Assembly (NCBI RefSeq): GCF_001426905.1
Contig: NZ_LMFQ01000001.1
Location: forward strand, 310,001 to 374,000
DNA from: Caulobacter sp. Root1455
GTDB lineage: Bacteria > Pseudomonadota > Alphaproteobacteria > Caulobacterales > Caulobacteraceae
Direction of reading: 5' to 3'
Length of the DNA stretch: 64,000 bases
Shown here one piece after another: positions 56,011 through 64,000 of this stretch. The position numbers and the translations under genes are program-made. The first letter of the stretch is position 1. Every line of letters begins with the position of its first letter. The notes under the pieces were generated by a model. That model worked only from the letters and a program-made list of their open reading frames with translations. It ran no database searches and was not told the origin of the DNA.

Positions 56011-56829
56011 ATGACCGACCAACAGCCATCGACGTTTGATTTCGAAGCTGAGCCGGCCCCGCAGGTGTTTGCGGCGCGTGGTCTCCCGGTCATTCTCGAC
56101 GCAGATCTTGGTCGGCTTTTCGGCGTGGAAACAGGCCGCCTGAACGAACAGACCCGCCGAAACTCACGGCGGTTCGACGGCTTCGCATTTCAGCTGTCCG
56201 CCGAGGAGTTTTCAAACTTGAGATCGCAAAATGCGATCTCAAGTTCGTCGCATGGCGGACGCCGGTACAGACCCTACGCGTTCACCGAGCATGGCGTCGT
56301 GATGGCGGCCACTGTCTTGAAATCCAACCAGGCGATCGCCGCGTCACGGTTCATCATCAAGGTGTTCGTCGAAGCGCGGCGCACGGCTTTGGTTTCGGAC
56401 GGCGCGAACCTGCCGTCGCTGATCGACGCGCGCGGCCTGCTTTCGTTGGAGGGCGAAGCTCGCACCGGGTTGATGGGCAAGCTCAACGGAGCCCTAGGCC
56501 GGGTGCTGGACGCCATCGCCGATCCGCAAACCCAGGCCACGGTCCGCGACGAGGCCCACGCCATCGCCGCCGAGGGGCTGCGCAGCCTCAAGGAATATCT
56601 GAAGCGGGCCGGCGTCCAGAACGAGAAGACCCTGGCGGAGGTGCGCAAACTGCTGGCCGAGGCTGACGCCCTGGAGGCCGAGACCGCCCAGAAGCACACC
56701 GAGAACCAGCATCGTCAGCTCGCGCTGTTGGCCAAACAGCTGCGCCTGGTGCTGGTGGCCCAGCAGTATCTGGAGACCGGCGGGGTCGAAGGCCTGCTGG
56801 CGACGCTCAAGGATCTTGAGCGCCCCTGA
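56011..56829 (+). CDS. ORF6N-domain protein
   Basis: This 272-residue protein has an N-terminal ORF6N domain, a DNA-binding fold found in phage proteins (GLPVILDADLGRLFGVETGR, NEQTRRNSRRFDGFAFQLSA, RRYRPYAFTEHGVVMAATVL). The C-terminal half is helical (NEKTLAEVRKLLAEADALEA and following). The gene lies between the gcv riboswitch and argS. Base use is less extreme than in neighbours near the N-terminus, consistent with acquisition from a phage or mobile source. Function unknown. Confidence 0.85.
   Translation: MTDQQPSTFDFEAEPAPQVFAARGLPVILDADLGRLFGVETGRLNEQTRRNSRRFDGFAFQLSAEEFSNLRSQNAISSSSHGGRRYRPYAFTEHGVVMAATVLKSNQAIAASRFIIKVFVEARRTALVSDGANLPSLIDARGLLSLEGEARTGLMGKLNGALGRVLDAIADPQTQATVRDEAHAIAAEGLRSLKEYLKRAGVQNEKTLAEVRKLLAEADALEAETAQKHTENQHRQLALLAKQLRLVLVAQQYLETGGVEGLLATLKDLERP
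56215..56245. repeat. Perfect palindrome inside the ORF6N coding sequence
   Basis: AACTTGAGATCGCA and TGCGATCTCAAGTT (14-bp perfect arms) flank AAA. It encodes the residues NLRSQNAISSS. The core resembles the leader palindrome at 55976. Confidence 0.8.
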
Positions 56830-56833
56830 CGGC

Positions 56834-58675
56834 CTACATCCGTTCCGGCGCCTCGATGCCCAGCAGGTTCAGGGCCAGCTCCAGCTGCCGGAGCGTCGTT
56901 TCGGCCAGGGCCAGGCGCGAGGCCCGGACGGCCGGCTCGTCGGCGCTCAGGATCGGACAGGCGGCGTAGAACTTCGAGAAGGTCTGGGCCAGCTTGTAGG
57001 CGTGCTCGGCGATGAAGTTGGGGGCCTTCTTGTCGTAGGCCTCGCTCAGAGCGCCCTCGAACGCGTCCAGCAACAAGGTCAGGTCGCGCTCGGCCGGCTC
57101 GCCGACGACGATCGGGCCCGAGACGACCTTCTGCTCGGTCGCCTTGCCCAGGATGCTCTTGATGCGCACCGACTGGTACAGCAGGTACGGCCCGGTCTTG
57201 CCCTCGAAGCTGGTGAAGCGGTCGAGGTCGAAGACGTAAGAGGTGCCGCGGAAGTTCTGCAGGTCGGCGAACTTCAGGGCCGCGACGCCGACCTTGTGGG
57301 CGATGTCCTCGAAGGCCTCTTCCGAAAGCTCGGCGCCGAGGCCGGCTTCATGCAGGCGCTCGCGGGCCTTCTCGCGGGCCATCTCGATCAGGTCGTGCAG
57401 CTTCAGGACGCCGCCCGCGCGGGTCTTGAACGGCTTGCCGTCGGACCCGTTCATGGTGCCGAAGCCGATGTGCTCCAGCCCGCCCGGCTCGGCGTAACCG
57501 GCCAGGTACGAGGCGCGGAACACCTGCTCGAAATGGTCGGCCTGGCGCTGGTCCACGCAATAGAGGATCAGGTGCGGGTCGAACGTCTTGCGGCGGTCCA
57601 GGATCGTGGCCAGGTCGGTCGTGCCGTACATGGCCGAGCCTTCCGACGAGACGACCAGAAGCGGATCGGGGCTCTCGACCACGACCACCGTGCCGTCTTC
57701 CAGCTTCTTCTTCTTGGTCTCACCGGGCCGGGCCACGCGGACGATCCGGGCGCCCTGGTCGTCGACCAGCAGGCCCTTGACCTCGAGCTGGCGGACCATC
57801 GGAGCGATCAGGTCCTGCACGTCGCTCTCGCCCTTCCAGAGGTCGAAGTCGACGCCCAGGGCGTGGAACTCGCGTTCCAGCGCCACGCGGCTGATGTTGA
57901 CGAAGTGGCGCCACAGCAGGCGGTAGCCGAAGCGGCCGTTCTGCAGCTCGGCGGTGGCCTTGCGGGCCTTTTCCTTGAACTCGAGGTCTTCCTTCTGGCG
58001 CTGCGAGGCGGCCGGATAGAGGCGGTCCAGGTCCTCCAGCGTCACGCGCTGGGCGAACTCAGACATGAGATTGGCCTCGTCGGCGGCCGAGAAGCCGCGC
58101 GGGGCCTCGACCAGGCGCTCGAGCAGGGCGCGGATGAAGGCGTCCTCCTCCATGATGGCGCTGATCAGCAGCCCCATCTGGAAGCCCCAGTCGCCGAAGT
58201 GGGCGTCGCCCACCACGTCGTCGCCGCGGAAGCGGTACAGGCGCTTGACCGACTCGCCGATGATCGAGGCGCGCAGGTGGCCCACGTGCATCGGCTTGGC
58301 GACGTTGGGGCCGGCATAGTCGACCAGCACGCGACGCGGCGCGGCCAGGAGTTCGGCCCCGGCGCGCGGATCGGTCGCGATCTCGTTGGCGCGGGTCGAC
58401 AGGGCGTCGCTGCTGACGCGCATGTTGATGAAACCGACGCCGGCGATCTCGACCGAGGCCAGGCGCGGATCGGTCTTCAGGATGTCGACGACCTGTACGG
58501 CGATCTCGCGCGGATTGCGCTTGGCGCTCTTGGCGGCCGCCAGGGCCCCGTTGCATTGGAAGTCGGCCAGGTCGGGCCGGTCGGACGCGGTGACGCGACC
58601 GAAGTCGGGGGACAGTCCGGCGGCCTGGAAGGCGGCCGCGGCCGCCTCGCTCAGGGACCGCTTCAAATCACTCAT
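56834..58675 (-). CDS. argS: Arginyl-tRNA synthetase
   Basis: This 613-residue class I enzyme charges tRNA-Arg. The HIGH-equivalent is HVGH in [16 protein letters not shown]. The KMSKS equivalent is reduced to a KTRAGG segment, as in many ArgS proteins. The C-terminal anticodon-binding domain ends in [12 protein letters not shown], the usual family terminus. Its ATG overlaps the stop of a secreted-protein gene upstream (ATGA). Confidence 0.96.
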   Translation of the reverse strand: MSDLKRSLSEAAAAAFQAAGLSPDFGRVTASDRPDLADFQCNGALAAAKSAKRNPREIAVQVVDILKTDPRLASVEIAGVGFINMRVSSDALSTRANEIATDPRAGAELLAAPRRVLVDYAGPNVAKPMHVGHLRASIIGESVKRLYRFRGDDVVGDAHFGDWGFQMGLLISAIMEEDAFIRALLERLVEAPRGFSAADEANLMSEFAQRVTLEDLDRLYPAASQRQKEDLEFKEKARKATAELQNGRFGYRLLWRHFVNISRVALEREFHALGVDFDLWKGESDVQDLIAPMVRQLEVKGLLVDDQGARIVRVARPGETKKKKLEDGTVVVVESPDPLLVVSSEGSAMYGTTDLATILDRRKTFDPHLILYCVDQRQADHFEQVFRASYLAGYAEPGGLEHIGFGTMNGSDGKPFKTRAGGVLKLHDLIEMAREKARERLHEAGLGAELSEEAFEDIAHKVGVAALKFADLQNFRGTSYVFDLDRFTSFEGKTGPYLLYQSVRIKSILGKATEQKVVSGPIVVGEPAERDLTLLLDAFEGALSEAYDKKAPNFIAEHAYKLAQTFSKFYAACPILSADEPAVRASRLALAETTLRQLELALNLLGIEAPERM

Positions 58676-59376
58676 GGCTTGGCGACGTTTCCGGGTTGGG
58701 TCTGGGCTTGCTGCGTCTGGCCGGCGTTGACGCGGAAGCGCTTGCCGTCACGATTGAAGGCGGCCATTTCCGGGGTCACGTCGAAGCCGATCAAGACCTC
58801 GAAATTACTGCCGCTGACCTTTTCGTCGGCGCGCGGGATGGTGATCGTGTTCAGGCTCTGGTTCACGTAGACGCGATCGCGACCTTGCGGAAAGGTCACC
58901 GGCAGATCGAAATATTCCTTGGCCAGGACGTCCTTGTTGCGCTCGGTCACCGCGACCCAATAGCGGTAGGTCTTCTGGTTGCCGACGGCCTGCGGGCCGC
59001 GACCCATTTCGAACAGCATCTCGACCCGCATCTTGATCGGGTCGTTGCTCTTATAGGCGCAGCCCGAGCTCAGGCCCTGGATCTCGCCGGTATAGGCGGT
59101 CTGGGCGGCGGATTCCTTGCCGTCCTTGAACTCGACATAGCGGCTGGCGTCGTACAGCACCTTCACATAGGGGCACGGGCCGGCGTTGCGCAGCTGGGCC
59201 AGGGGCGCCTTGGGCTGGTTCCACTCGCTGTCGCGCTTCTTCTTCTTGGCGGCCTGGTCCTCTTCGCCGCCCTGGCCGCCGGGCCGTCCCCCCTGCTGGG
59301 CGTGAACGGTCGTCGCCGTGGCGGCGATCGAGAGGGCCATCAGAGCACTGAGGGCGACGGGAAAAGTGCGGCGCAT
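58672..59376 (-). CDS. Secreted protein upstream of argS
   Basis: This 234-residue protein has a signal peptide ([20 protein letters not shown], cleavage after about VHA). A Gly/Gln/Lys-rich linker follows, then a globular part with [16 protein letters not shown] and [20 protein letters not shown]. Similar proteins in Caulobacter relatives are annotated only as hypothetical, as far as I recall. Overlap with argS (ATGA) ties the two in translation. Confidence 0.78.
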   Translation of the reverse strand: MRRTFPVALSALMALSIAATATTVHAQQGGRPGGQGGEEDQAAKKKKRDSEWNQPKAPLAQLRNAGPCPYVKVLYDASRYVEFKDGKESAAQTAYTGEIQGLSSGCAYKSNDPIKMRVEMLFEMGRGPQAVGNQKTYRYWVAVTERNKDVLAKEYFDLPVTFPQGRDRVYVNQSLNTITIPRADEKVSGSNFEVLIGFDVTPEMAAFNRDGKRFRVNAGQTQQAQTQPGNVAKP

Positions 59377-59547
59377 GAAACGTCCGGTCCGAGATTGGAA
59401 AGCTTGAGCGGGAATTCCCACCAGCTTCATGGAGCCTGATAAAGGCATATGCGTGACGTCGCAATGTGCAGCAGATTTCAAGCGGATGCAGCCGACTTTT
59501 CCGGCGGACGCTGGCGCGGACGGGCCGGAACCCTTAGGTTCGGCGTC

Positions 59548-60519
59548 ATGAACGCCCATTCGCCCATCTCCAGTCCCGGCCGCCGCGAACTCCGCGTGGT
59601 CCTGGCCAGTCCGCGCGGCTTCTGCGCCGGCGTCGACCGGGCGATCCAGATCGTCGAGCGGACCATCGAGAAGTTCGGCGCGCCGGTCTATGTGCGCCAC
59701 GAGATCGTCCACAATCGCCATGTCGTGGACCGTCTGAAGGCCTTGGGCGCGGTGTTCATCGAGGAGCTGGATGAGGCGCCTGCCGATCGTCCCGTGGTGT
59801 TCTCGGCCCACGGCGTGCCCAAGTCGGTGCCCGCGGCGGCCAAGTCGCGCGAGATGGTCTATCTGGACGCCACCTGCCCGCTGGTCTCCAAGGTCCATGT
59901 CGAGGCCCAGAAGCATTTCGACGCCGGTCGCGAGATCGTGCTGATCGGCCACGCCGGCCATCCCGAGGTCGTCGGCACCATGGGCCAGTTGCCCGAGGGG
60001 ACCGTCACCCTGATCGAGGACATCGACGACGCCCGCGCCTGGGTTCCCAAGAACCCGGCCAACGTCGCCTTCCTGACCCAGACCACCCTGTCGGTCGACG
60101 ACACCGCCGAGATGGTCGACCTGCTCAAGCAGCGCTTTCCGGGCATCGCCGCGCCGCACAAGGAAGACATCTGCTACGCCACCACCAACCGCCAGGAGGC
60201 GGTGAAGCTGCTGGCCGGCGCGTCGGAATTGATCCTCGTGGTCGGCTCGAAGAACTCGTCCAACTCGGTGCGGCTGATGGAGGTCGGCAAGCGGGCCGGC
60301 GCCAAGGACGCCAAGCTGATCGACGACGCCCGCGGCATCGACTGGTCGTGGTTCGAAGGCGTGAACGCCGTCGGCCTGACCGCCGGCGCCTCGGCCCCCG
60401 AGGATCTGGTCCAGGGCGTGATCGACGCCATGGCCGCCCGCTACGACGTGACCGTCGAGGAACTGATCGAGGCCCGCGAGACCGTGACCTTCAAGCTGCC
60501 GCGGCTGCTGACGGCTTAG
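59548..60519 (+). CDS. ispH: 4-hydroxy-3-methylbut-2-enyl diphosphate reductase
   Basis: This 323-residue iron-sulfur enzyme makes IPP and DMAPP in the MEP pathway. The three cysteine ligands are in GFCAGVDRA (Cys26), [11 protein letters not shown] and [18 protein letters not shown]-type [10 protein letters not shown] and a C-terminal [12 protein letters not shown] match the family. The ATG at 59548 is chosen over an upstream in-frame ATG at 59449 because it gives the family N-terminus. Confidence 0.96.
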   Translation: MNAHSPISSPGRRELRVVLASPRGFCAGVDRAIQIVERTIEKFGAPVYVRHEIVHNRHVVDRLKALGAVFIEELDEAPADRPVVFSAHGVPKSVPAAAKSREMVYLDATCPLVSKVHVEAQKHFDAGREIVLIGHAGHPEVVGTMGQLPEGTVTLIEDIDDARAWVPKNPANVAFLTQTTLSVDDTAEMVDLLKQRFPGIAAPHKEDICYATTNRQEAVKLLAGASELILVVGSKNSSNSVRLMEVGKRAGAKDAKLIDDARGIDWSWFEGVNAVGLTAGASAPEDLVQGVIDAMAARYDVTVEELIEARETVTFKLPRLLTA

Positions 60520-60631
60520 CCCCCGTTCCCCTCGGACCAAGGGTCCCAACCCAGGTTTTCTCAGGTCCGCTCGACGAAAAGCACGGCCGCTCGCTCTTGA
60601 CCGCCAGCTTCGCCTCCCGCATCCCCGCGCC

Positions 60632-61594
60632 ATGGCCGTCTACACCGACATCACCGACGACGAACTCGCCGCCTTCCTGGGCGACTACGACCTAGGACAG
60701 GCCGTGGCGTTCAAGGGCATCGCCGAAGGGGTGGAGAACTCCAACTTCCTGCTGGAGACCACCACCGGCCGGTTCATCCTCACGGTCTACGAGCGGCGCG
60801 CCAAGCCAGAGGACCTGCCCTATTTCCTCGACCTGCTGACCTGGCTGGCCGATCGCGGCTATCCCAGCGCCAAGCCGATCGCCGACCGCTCGGGCGCGAC
60901 CCTGAAGACCATTCGCGGCAAGCCCGCCGCCCTGGTCGAGTTCCTGCCCGGCCTGTCGGCCCGCCGGCCCACCGTCGCCCACTGCCGCGAGGCGGGCGAG
61001 GGCCTGGCCTGGCTGCACCTGGCCGGCGAGGGCTATCCGGCCCGCCGCGCCAACGACCTGGGCCAGCCGCACTGGGCGCCGCTGTTCGCCAAGCACCGCA
61101 AGGCCGCCGACGGGCTGAAGCCGGGCCTGGCCGCGACCATCGACAAGGACCTGGCCGCGCTGGCCCTGGCCTGGCCGCGCGGCCTGCCGTCGGGGGTGAT
61201 CCACGCCGACTATTTCCCCGACAACGTGTTCTTCAAGCCGGACGGCAAGTTCGCCGCGACGATCGACTTCTATTTCGCCTGCGACGACGCCTACGCCTAC
61301 GACATCGCCGTGACCCTGAACGCCTGGTGCTTCGAGCCCGACGGCAGCTTCAACATCACCGCCGCCCGGGCCCTGATCGCCGGCTACGAGCGCCGCCGGC
61401 CGCTGAGCCCGGCCGAGCGCGACGCCATCCCGATCCTGGCGCGCGGCGCGGCCATGCGCTTCTTCCTGACCCGCCTGGCCGACTGGGGCGCGACCCCGGC
61501 CGGGGCCCTGGTCAAGCCGAAGGACCCTCTGGAGTACGAACGCAAGCTGGCCGTGCACCGCGAGGGCCTCAGCCTGTTCGGAGCCGGCGCGTGA
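60632..61594 (+). CDS. thrB: Homoserine kinase type II
   Basis: This 320-residue aminoglycoside-phosphotransferase-fold kinase makes O-phosphohomoserine for threonine synthesis. It starts [20 protein letters not shown], the usual type II opening. The catalytic loop is [11 protein letters not shown] and the metal aspartate is in ATIDFYFAC. Its stop overlaps the rnhA GTG by three bases. The ispH-thrB-rnhA order is common in alphaproteobacteria. Confidence 0.95.
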   Translation: MAVYTDITDDELAAFLGDYDLGQAVAFKGIAEGVENSNFLLETTTGRFILTVYERRAKPEDLPYFLDLLTWLADRGYPSAKPIADRSGATLKTIRGKPAALVEFLPGLSARRPTVAHCREAGEGLAWLHLAGEGYPARRANDLGQPHWAPLFAKHRKAADGLKPGLAATIDKDLAALALAWPRGLPSGVIHADYFPDNVFFKPDGKFAATIDFYFACDDAYAYDIAVTLNAWCFEPDGSFNITAARALIAGYERRRPLSPAERDAIPILARGAAMRFFLTRLADWGATPAGALVKPKDPLEYERKLAVHREGLSLFGAGA

Positions 61595-62040
61595 CCCCCA
61601 GGCTGGTGATCTACACCGACGGCGCCTGCCGCGGGAATCCCGGCCCGGGCGGCTGGGGCGCTCTTCTGATGTTCGGCGACAAGAAGAAGGAAATCTGCGG
61701 CGGCGAGCTGGCGACCACCAACAACCGCATGGAGCTGATGGCCGCCATCCAGGCCCTGGAAGCGCTGAACAAGCCGACCAAGGCCGAGCTGCACACCGAC
61801 AGCCAGTACGTGATGAAGGGCGTCACCCAGTGGATCCATGGCTGGAAGGCCAAGGGCTGGAAGACCGCCGACAAGAGCCCGGTCAAGAACGTCGACCTGT
61901 GGCAGCGCCTGGACGCCGCCCGGGCCCGGCACGAGGTCGACTGGCGCTGGGTCAAGGGCCACGCCGGACACGTGCACAACGAACGCGCCGACGAGCTGGC
62001 GCGGCTGGGCATGCTGAAGACGCTGGGCGAGCGGGCTTAG
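61591..62040 (+). CDS. rnhA: Ribonuclease HI
   Basis: This 149-residue enzyme cuts RNA in RNA-DNA hybrids. The active site residues match E. coli numbering: Asp10 ([11 protein letters not shown]), Glu48 (RMELMAA), Asp70 (HTDSQYV), with a final aspartate in NERADELAR. The start is GTG overlapping thrB. Confidence 0.96.
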   Translation: MTPRLVIYTDGACRGNPGPGGWGALLMFGDKKKEICGGELATTNNRMELMAAIQALEALNKPTKAELHTDSQYVMKGVTQWIHGWKAKGWKTADKSPVKNVDLWQRLDAARARHEVDWRWVKGHAGHVHNERADELARLGMLKTLGERA

Positions 62041-62050
62041 ACCTTTGATC

Positions 62051-62177
62051 CCGCTCATCCCGGCGAATGCCGGGACCCAGATGGAATGGCGGCGAGGTTG
62101 ACGCCAAAAGCGCTGAGCTCTTCCAATCAGCCTCTTAGCTTTGGGATCTGGGTCCCGGCATTCGCCGGGATGAGCGG
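62051..62177. repeat. Family A palindromic intergenic element, copy 4
   Basis: This 127-bp unit has the same terminal repeats as copies 1 to 3 and lies in the convergent gap between rnhA and a rhodanese gene. A T-run follows its right end. Confidence 0.85.
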
Positions 62178-62183
62178 ATCTTT

Positions 62184-62603
62184 TTAAGCGGCCAACACCC
62201 CCGGCTCTTCCCCCGTCGCGAACGGCAGGCCCTCGTCCTCCCAGCCCGTCACCCCGCCGATCATCAGCTTCACGGGGCGGCCCAGCGTCGCCAGCTTCAG
62301 CGCCGCGCGGTCGGCGCCGTTGCAGTGCGGGCCGGCGCAATAGACCACGAACAGGGTGTCGTCCGGCCATTCGGCCATGCGCTCGGCGTCGATCTCGGCG
62401 TGGCGGAGGTGCAGGGCGCCGGGCACGTGGCGGCGGGCATAGGCCTGGGGCGAGCCGACCACATGCAGCAGGACGAAGTCCTGTTCGCCGGCCCTCATCG
62501 ACGCGGCGACGTCGGCGCAGTCGGTCTCCAGGGCCAGGCGGCGGGCAAAGTGCGCGGCGGCTTCCGGCGACGGCGCGGCGGAAATGGCGGAAACAAAGCT
62601 CAT
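62184..62603 (-). CDS. Rhodanese-domain protein
   Basis: This 139-residue single-domain protein has the sulfurtransferase loop CAGPHCNGAD with the cysteine in position, and the domain edge YARRHVPGALHLRHAEI. It would move sulfur from a persulfide. GAGGAGG precedes the ATG. It is divergent from the FtrA-type regulator, which probably controls it. Confidence 0.9.
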   Translation of the reverse strand: MSFVSAISAAPSPEAAAHFARRLALETDCADVAASMRAGEQDFVLLHVVGSPQAYARRHVPGALHLRHAEIDAERMAEWPDDTLFVVYCAGPHCNGADRAALKLATLGRPVKLMIGGVTGWEDEGLPFATGEEPGVLAA

Positions 62604-62636
62604 GTCGGCCTCCTCTGTTGGCGAGGAAGACTTGCC

Positions 62637-62652
62637 CCAGGCGGCGGCCTGG
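62637..62652. promoter_or_regulatory. Palindrome between rhodanese and the FtrA-type regulator
   Basis: CCAGGC and GCCTGG flank GGCG, 22 bp before the regulator start. Possibly the regulator's own operator. Confidence 0.3.
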
Positions 62653-62673
62653 CGTTAGCTGGCACGATCGACA

Positions 62674-63699
62674 ATGACCGTAAAGATCATGCCAAACGCG
62701 CCCGCTCGCTCCGGACCCGCCAACAGACGCGTCGTCGCCCTGGCCTATGACGGCCTGTGCACCTTCGAGTTCGGGGTGGCGGTCGAGCTGTTCGGCCTGC
62801 CCCGGCCCGAGATGGGGCCGGACTGGTACGCCTTCGCCACGGCGGCGGTCGAGCCGGGTCCCCTGCGCGGCCTGGGCGGGGTTCAGGTGACGGCCGACGG
62901 CGGGCTGGAGCTGGTCGAGCAGGCCGGCACCATCATCGCCCCCGGCTGGCGCGGCGCCGACAGCCCCGTGCCCCGACCCTTGATCGAGGCCCTGCGAACC
63001 GCCCACGCCAACGGCGCGCGGGTGATGTCGATCTGCTCGGGCGTTTTCGTGCTGGCGGCGGCGGGCCTGCTGGCCGGGCGGCGGGCCACCACCCACTGGC
63101 GCTATGTCGACACGCTGCGCGCCCTTTACCCCGACATCGAGGTGCAGCCCGACGTGCTCTATGTCGACGAGGGCGACGTGATGACCTCGGCCGGCAGCGC
63201 CGCGGGGCTGGACCTGGGCCTGCACCTGGTGCGCCGCGACTTCGGACCCGAGGCGGCCAACACCGTGGCCCGGCGGCTGGTGATCCCGCCGCACCGCGAC
63301 GGCGGCCAGGCCCAGTTCATACAGCGGCCCGTGCCGACCGCCCACGAGGCCTCGCGCCTGTCGCCGATTCTGGACCGAATGCGCGCCGACCTGTCCCGCG
63401 AGCACACGGTCAAGGCGCTGGCCGACGCGGCGGGCATGAGCCCTCGCACCTTCCTGCGCCGCTTCGAGGCCGCCACCGGCGTCACCCCGGCCCGCTGGCT
63501 GCTGGCCGAGCGCCTGGCCCGGGCCCGCGACCTGCTGGAGACCACCCCGGCCGGCGTCGAGCAGATCGCCCAGGCCGTCGGCTTCGGCGCGCCGGCCTTG
63601 CGGCACCATTTCAGGAAGTCGCTGGCGACGACGCCCCAGGCCTATCGGGCGCGGTTCGGGGGCCATCCAGGAGCCGCCGACACAAGGTCGCCCGCCTGA
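62674..63699 (+). CDS. ftrA: FtrA/GlxA-type AraC-family regulator
   Basis: This 341-residue activator has an N-terminal DJ-1/PfpI-like domain with the cysteine in MSICSGVFVLAAAGLL. A C-terminal AraC DNA-binding domain follows with two helix-turn-helix units (TVKALADAAGMSPRTFLRRF and GVEQIAQAVGFGAPALRHHF). The divergent rhodanese gene is a likely target. This pairing is widespread. An ATG at 62689 is an alternative start. Confidence 0.85.
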   Translation: MTVKIMPNAPARSGPANRRVVALAYDGLCTFEFGVAVELFGLPRPEMGPDWYAFATAAVEPGPLRGLGGVQVTADGGLELVEQAGTIIAPGWRGADSPVPRPLIEALRTAHANGARVMSICSGVFVLAAAGLLAGRRATTHWRYVDTLRALYPDIEVQPDVLYVDEGDVMTSAGSAAGLDLGLHLVRRDFGPEAANTVARRLVIPPHRDGGQAQFIQRPVPTAHEASRLSPILDRMRADLSREHTVKALADAAGMSPRTFLRRFEAATGVTPARWLLAERLARARDLLETTPAGVEQIAQAVGFGAPALRHHFRKSLATTPQAYRARFGGHPGAADTRSPA

Positions 63700-63821
63700 A
63701 ACGAACCCGCCGCGAAATGACCTTGGTCGCGCCGTTGCGAAGCCTGGTTCGGATCCCAATCTCTTATTCGACGCGGACAACCCGGCTTTCCCCCCAGCCG
63801 GCCCCAGCGTCCTTAAAGCGC

Positions 63822-63859
63822 AGCGTCCGTGCCCTCCCCCCTCGGCACGGGCGCTGTTT
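63822..63859 (+). terminator. Terminator-like hairpin after the FtrA-type regulator
   Basis: AGCGTCCGTGCC and GGCACGGGCGCT pair with one mismatch over a ten-base loop and are followed by GTTTG. It stands about 120 bp beyond the regulator stop. Weak T-run. Confidence 0.4.
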
Positions 63860-63895
63860 GCGTTCAAGCCCGACCAACGTCGCTGAACATTGTCC

Positions 63896-63909
63896 TGGTA
63901 ACGCTACCA
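63896..63909. promoter_or_regulatory. LacI-family operator
   Basis: TGGTAACGCTACCA is a near-perfect dyad with the central CG of LacI/GalR sites. In Caulobacter relatives this motif class marks sugar-uptake genes. It lies about 70 bp upstream of the edge gene. Confidence 0.6.
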
Positions 63910-63979
63910 TTCCGCGCTATCCTGCACCCGAACACCTTCGTCCGTCTCGAGAACGAAGGATCACGGGAGCGAAGCGGTC

Positions 63980-64000
63980 ATGCGGCCACTGGCCTACGCC
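63980..64000 (+). CDS. Start of a gene cut by the window edge
   Basis: An ATG at 63980 preceded by GGGAG opens a frame reading MRPLAYA to the end of the window. Only seven codons are visible, so no product can be named. The upstream LacI-type operator suggests carbohydrate-related control. Confidence 0.4.

Overview
The window is a GC-rich, densely packed bacterial chromosome segment. It is very probably from an alphaproteobacterium of the Caulobacter group. The evidence is a 358-residue CcrM-type GANTC methyltransferase with paired GANTC sites in its leader, next to rnhB. Other support comes from a split a-c-b'-b F0 ATP synthase operon, the order ispH-thrB-rnhA, two DsbA-like genes in front of smc, and almost exclusive use of G or C at third codon positions. 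I see no rRNA, tRNA, CRISPR array, transposase or integrase. Nearly everything is ordinary chromosomal content, with one phage-type ORF6N gene.

Layout. 1-10.3 kb: a TonB-dependent receptor, a membrane-anchored M28 peptidase, a feruloyl-CoA-synthase-like enzyme, an ECF sigma factor with a coupled membrane protein, and an aldehyde dehydrogenase. 10.4-15 kb: a Nudix hydrolase, an operon of a 26-residue membrane peptide, a pteridine-reductase-like SDR, FolB and a membrane protein, then a duplicated small membrane-protein pair and a TPR protein. 15.2-19 kb: ilvE, divergent from a MarR / response regulator / histidine kinase cluster. 19.1-23.5 kb: a ThDP enzyme, a YhhN-family protein and a second feruloyl-CoA-synthase-like enzyme. 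23.6-25.8 kb: an ECF42-type sigma factor with two DGPF (YciI-like) proteins, each behind its own matching promoter. 26-37 kb: dihydroorotase, proline iminopeptidase, a glycosyltransferase, YgfZ, a membrane protein / XRE regulator pair with a nested palindromic operator, tag, a PepSY-like protein, rnhB, a HWE kinase, ccrM and a GH25 enzyme. 37-46 kb: mutY, a DUF721/DciA-like gene, two DsbA-like genes, smc, a DUF6481-type gene and a large secreted protein. 46.8-49.4 kb: the F0 ATP synthase operon. 49.6-55.9 kb: two paralogous membrane proteins and the glycine cleavage operon (gcvT-gcvH-unknown-gcvPA-gcvPB) behind a tandem glycine riboswitch. 56-64 kb: an ORF6N gene with unusual palindromes, argS coupled to a secreted protein, ispH-thrB-rnhA, a rhodanese divergent from an FtrA/GlxA-type regulator, and at the right edge a LacI-type operator in front of a gene that runs off the window.

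The most distinctive non-coding content is at least sixteen palindromic intergenic elements in six sequence families. The 114-152 bp families sit mostly between convergent genes; the rest lie in tandem or divergent gaps. In places they supply coding ends or cover a ribosome binding site. The strongest candidates for new regulatory biology are (1) the self-contained ECF42/DGPF cluster with two TGTCGA-N17-CGTC promoters, (2) the ORF6N gene carrying related palindromes both in its leader and inside its coding sequence, (3) the nested dyad in front of the membrane protein / XRE pair, and (4) an uncharacterised 172-residue protein locked inside the glycine cleavage operon.
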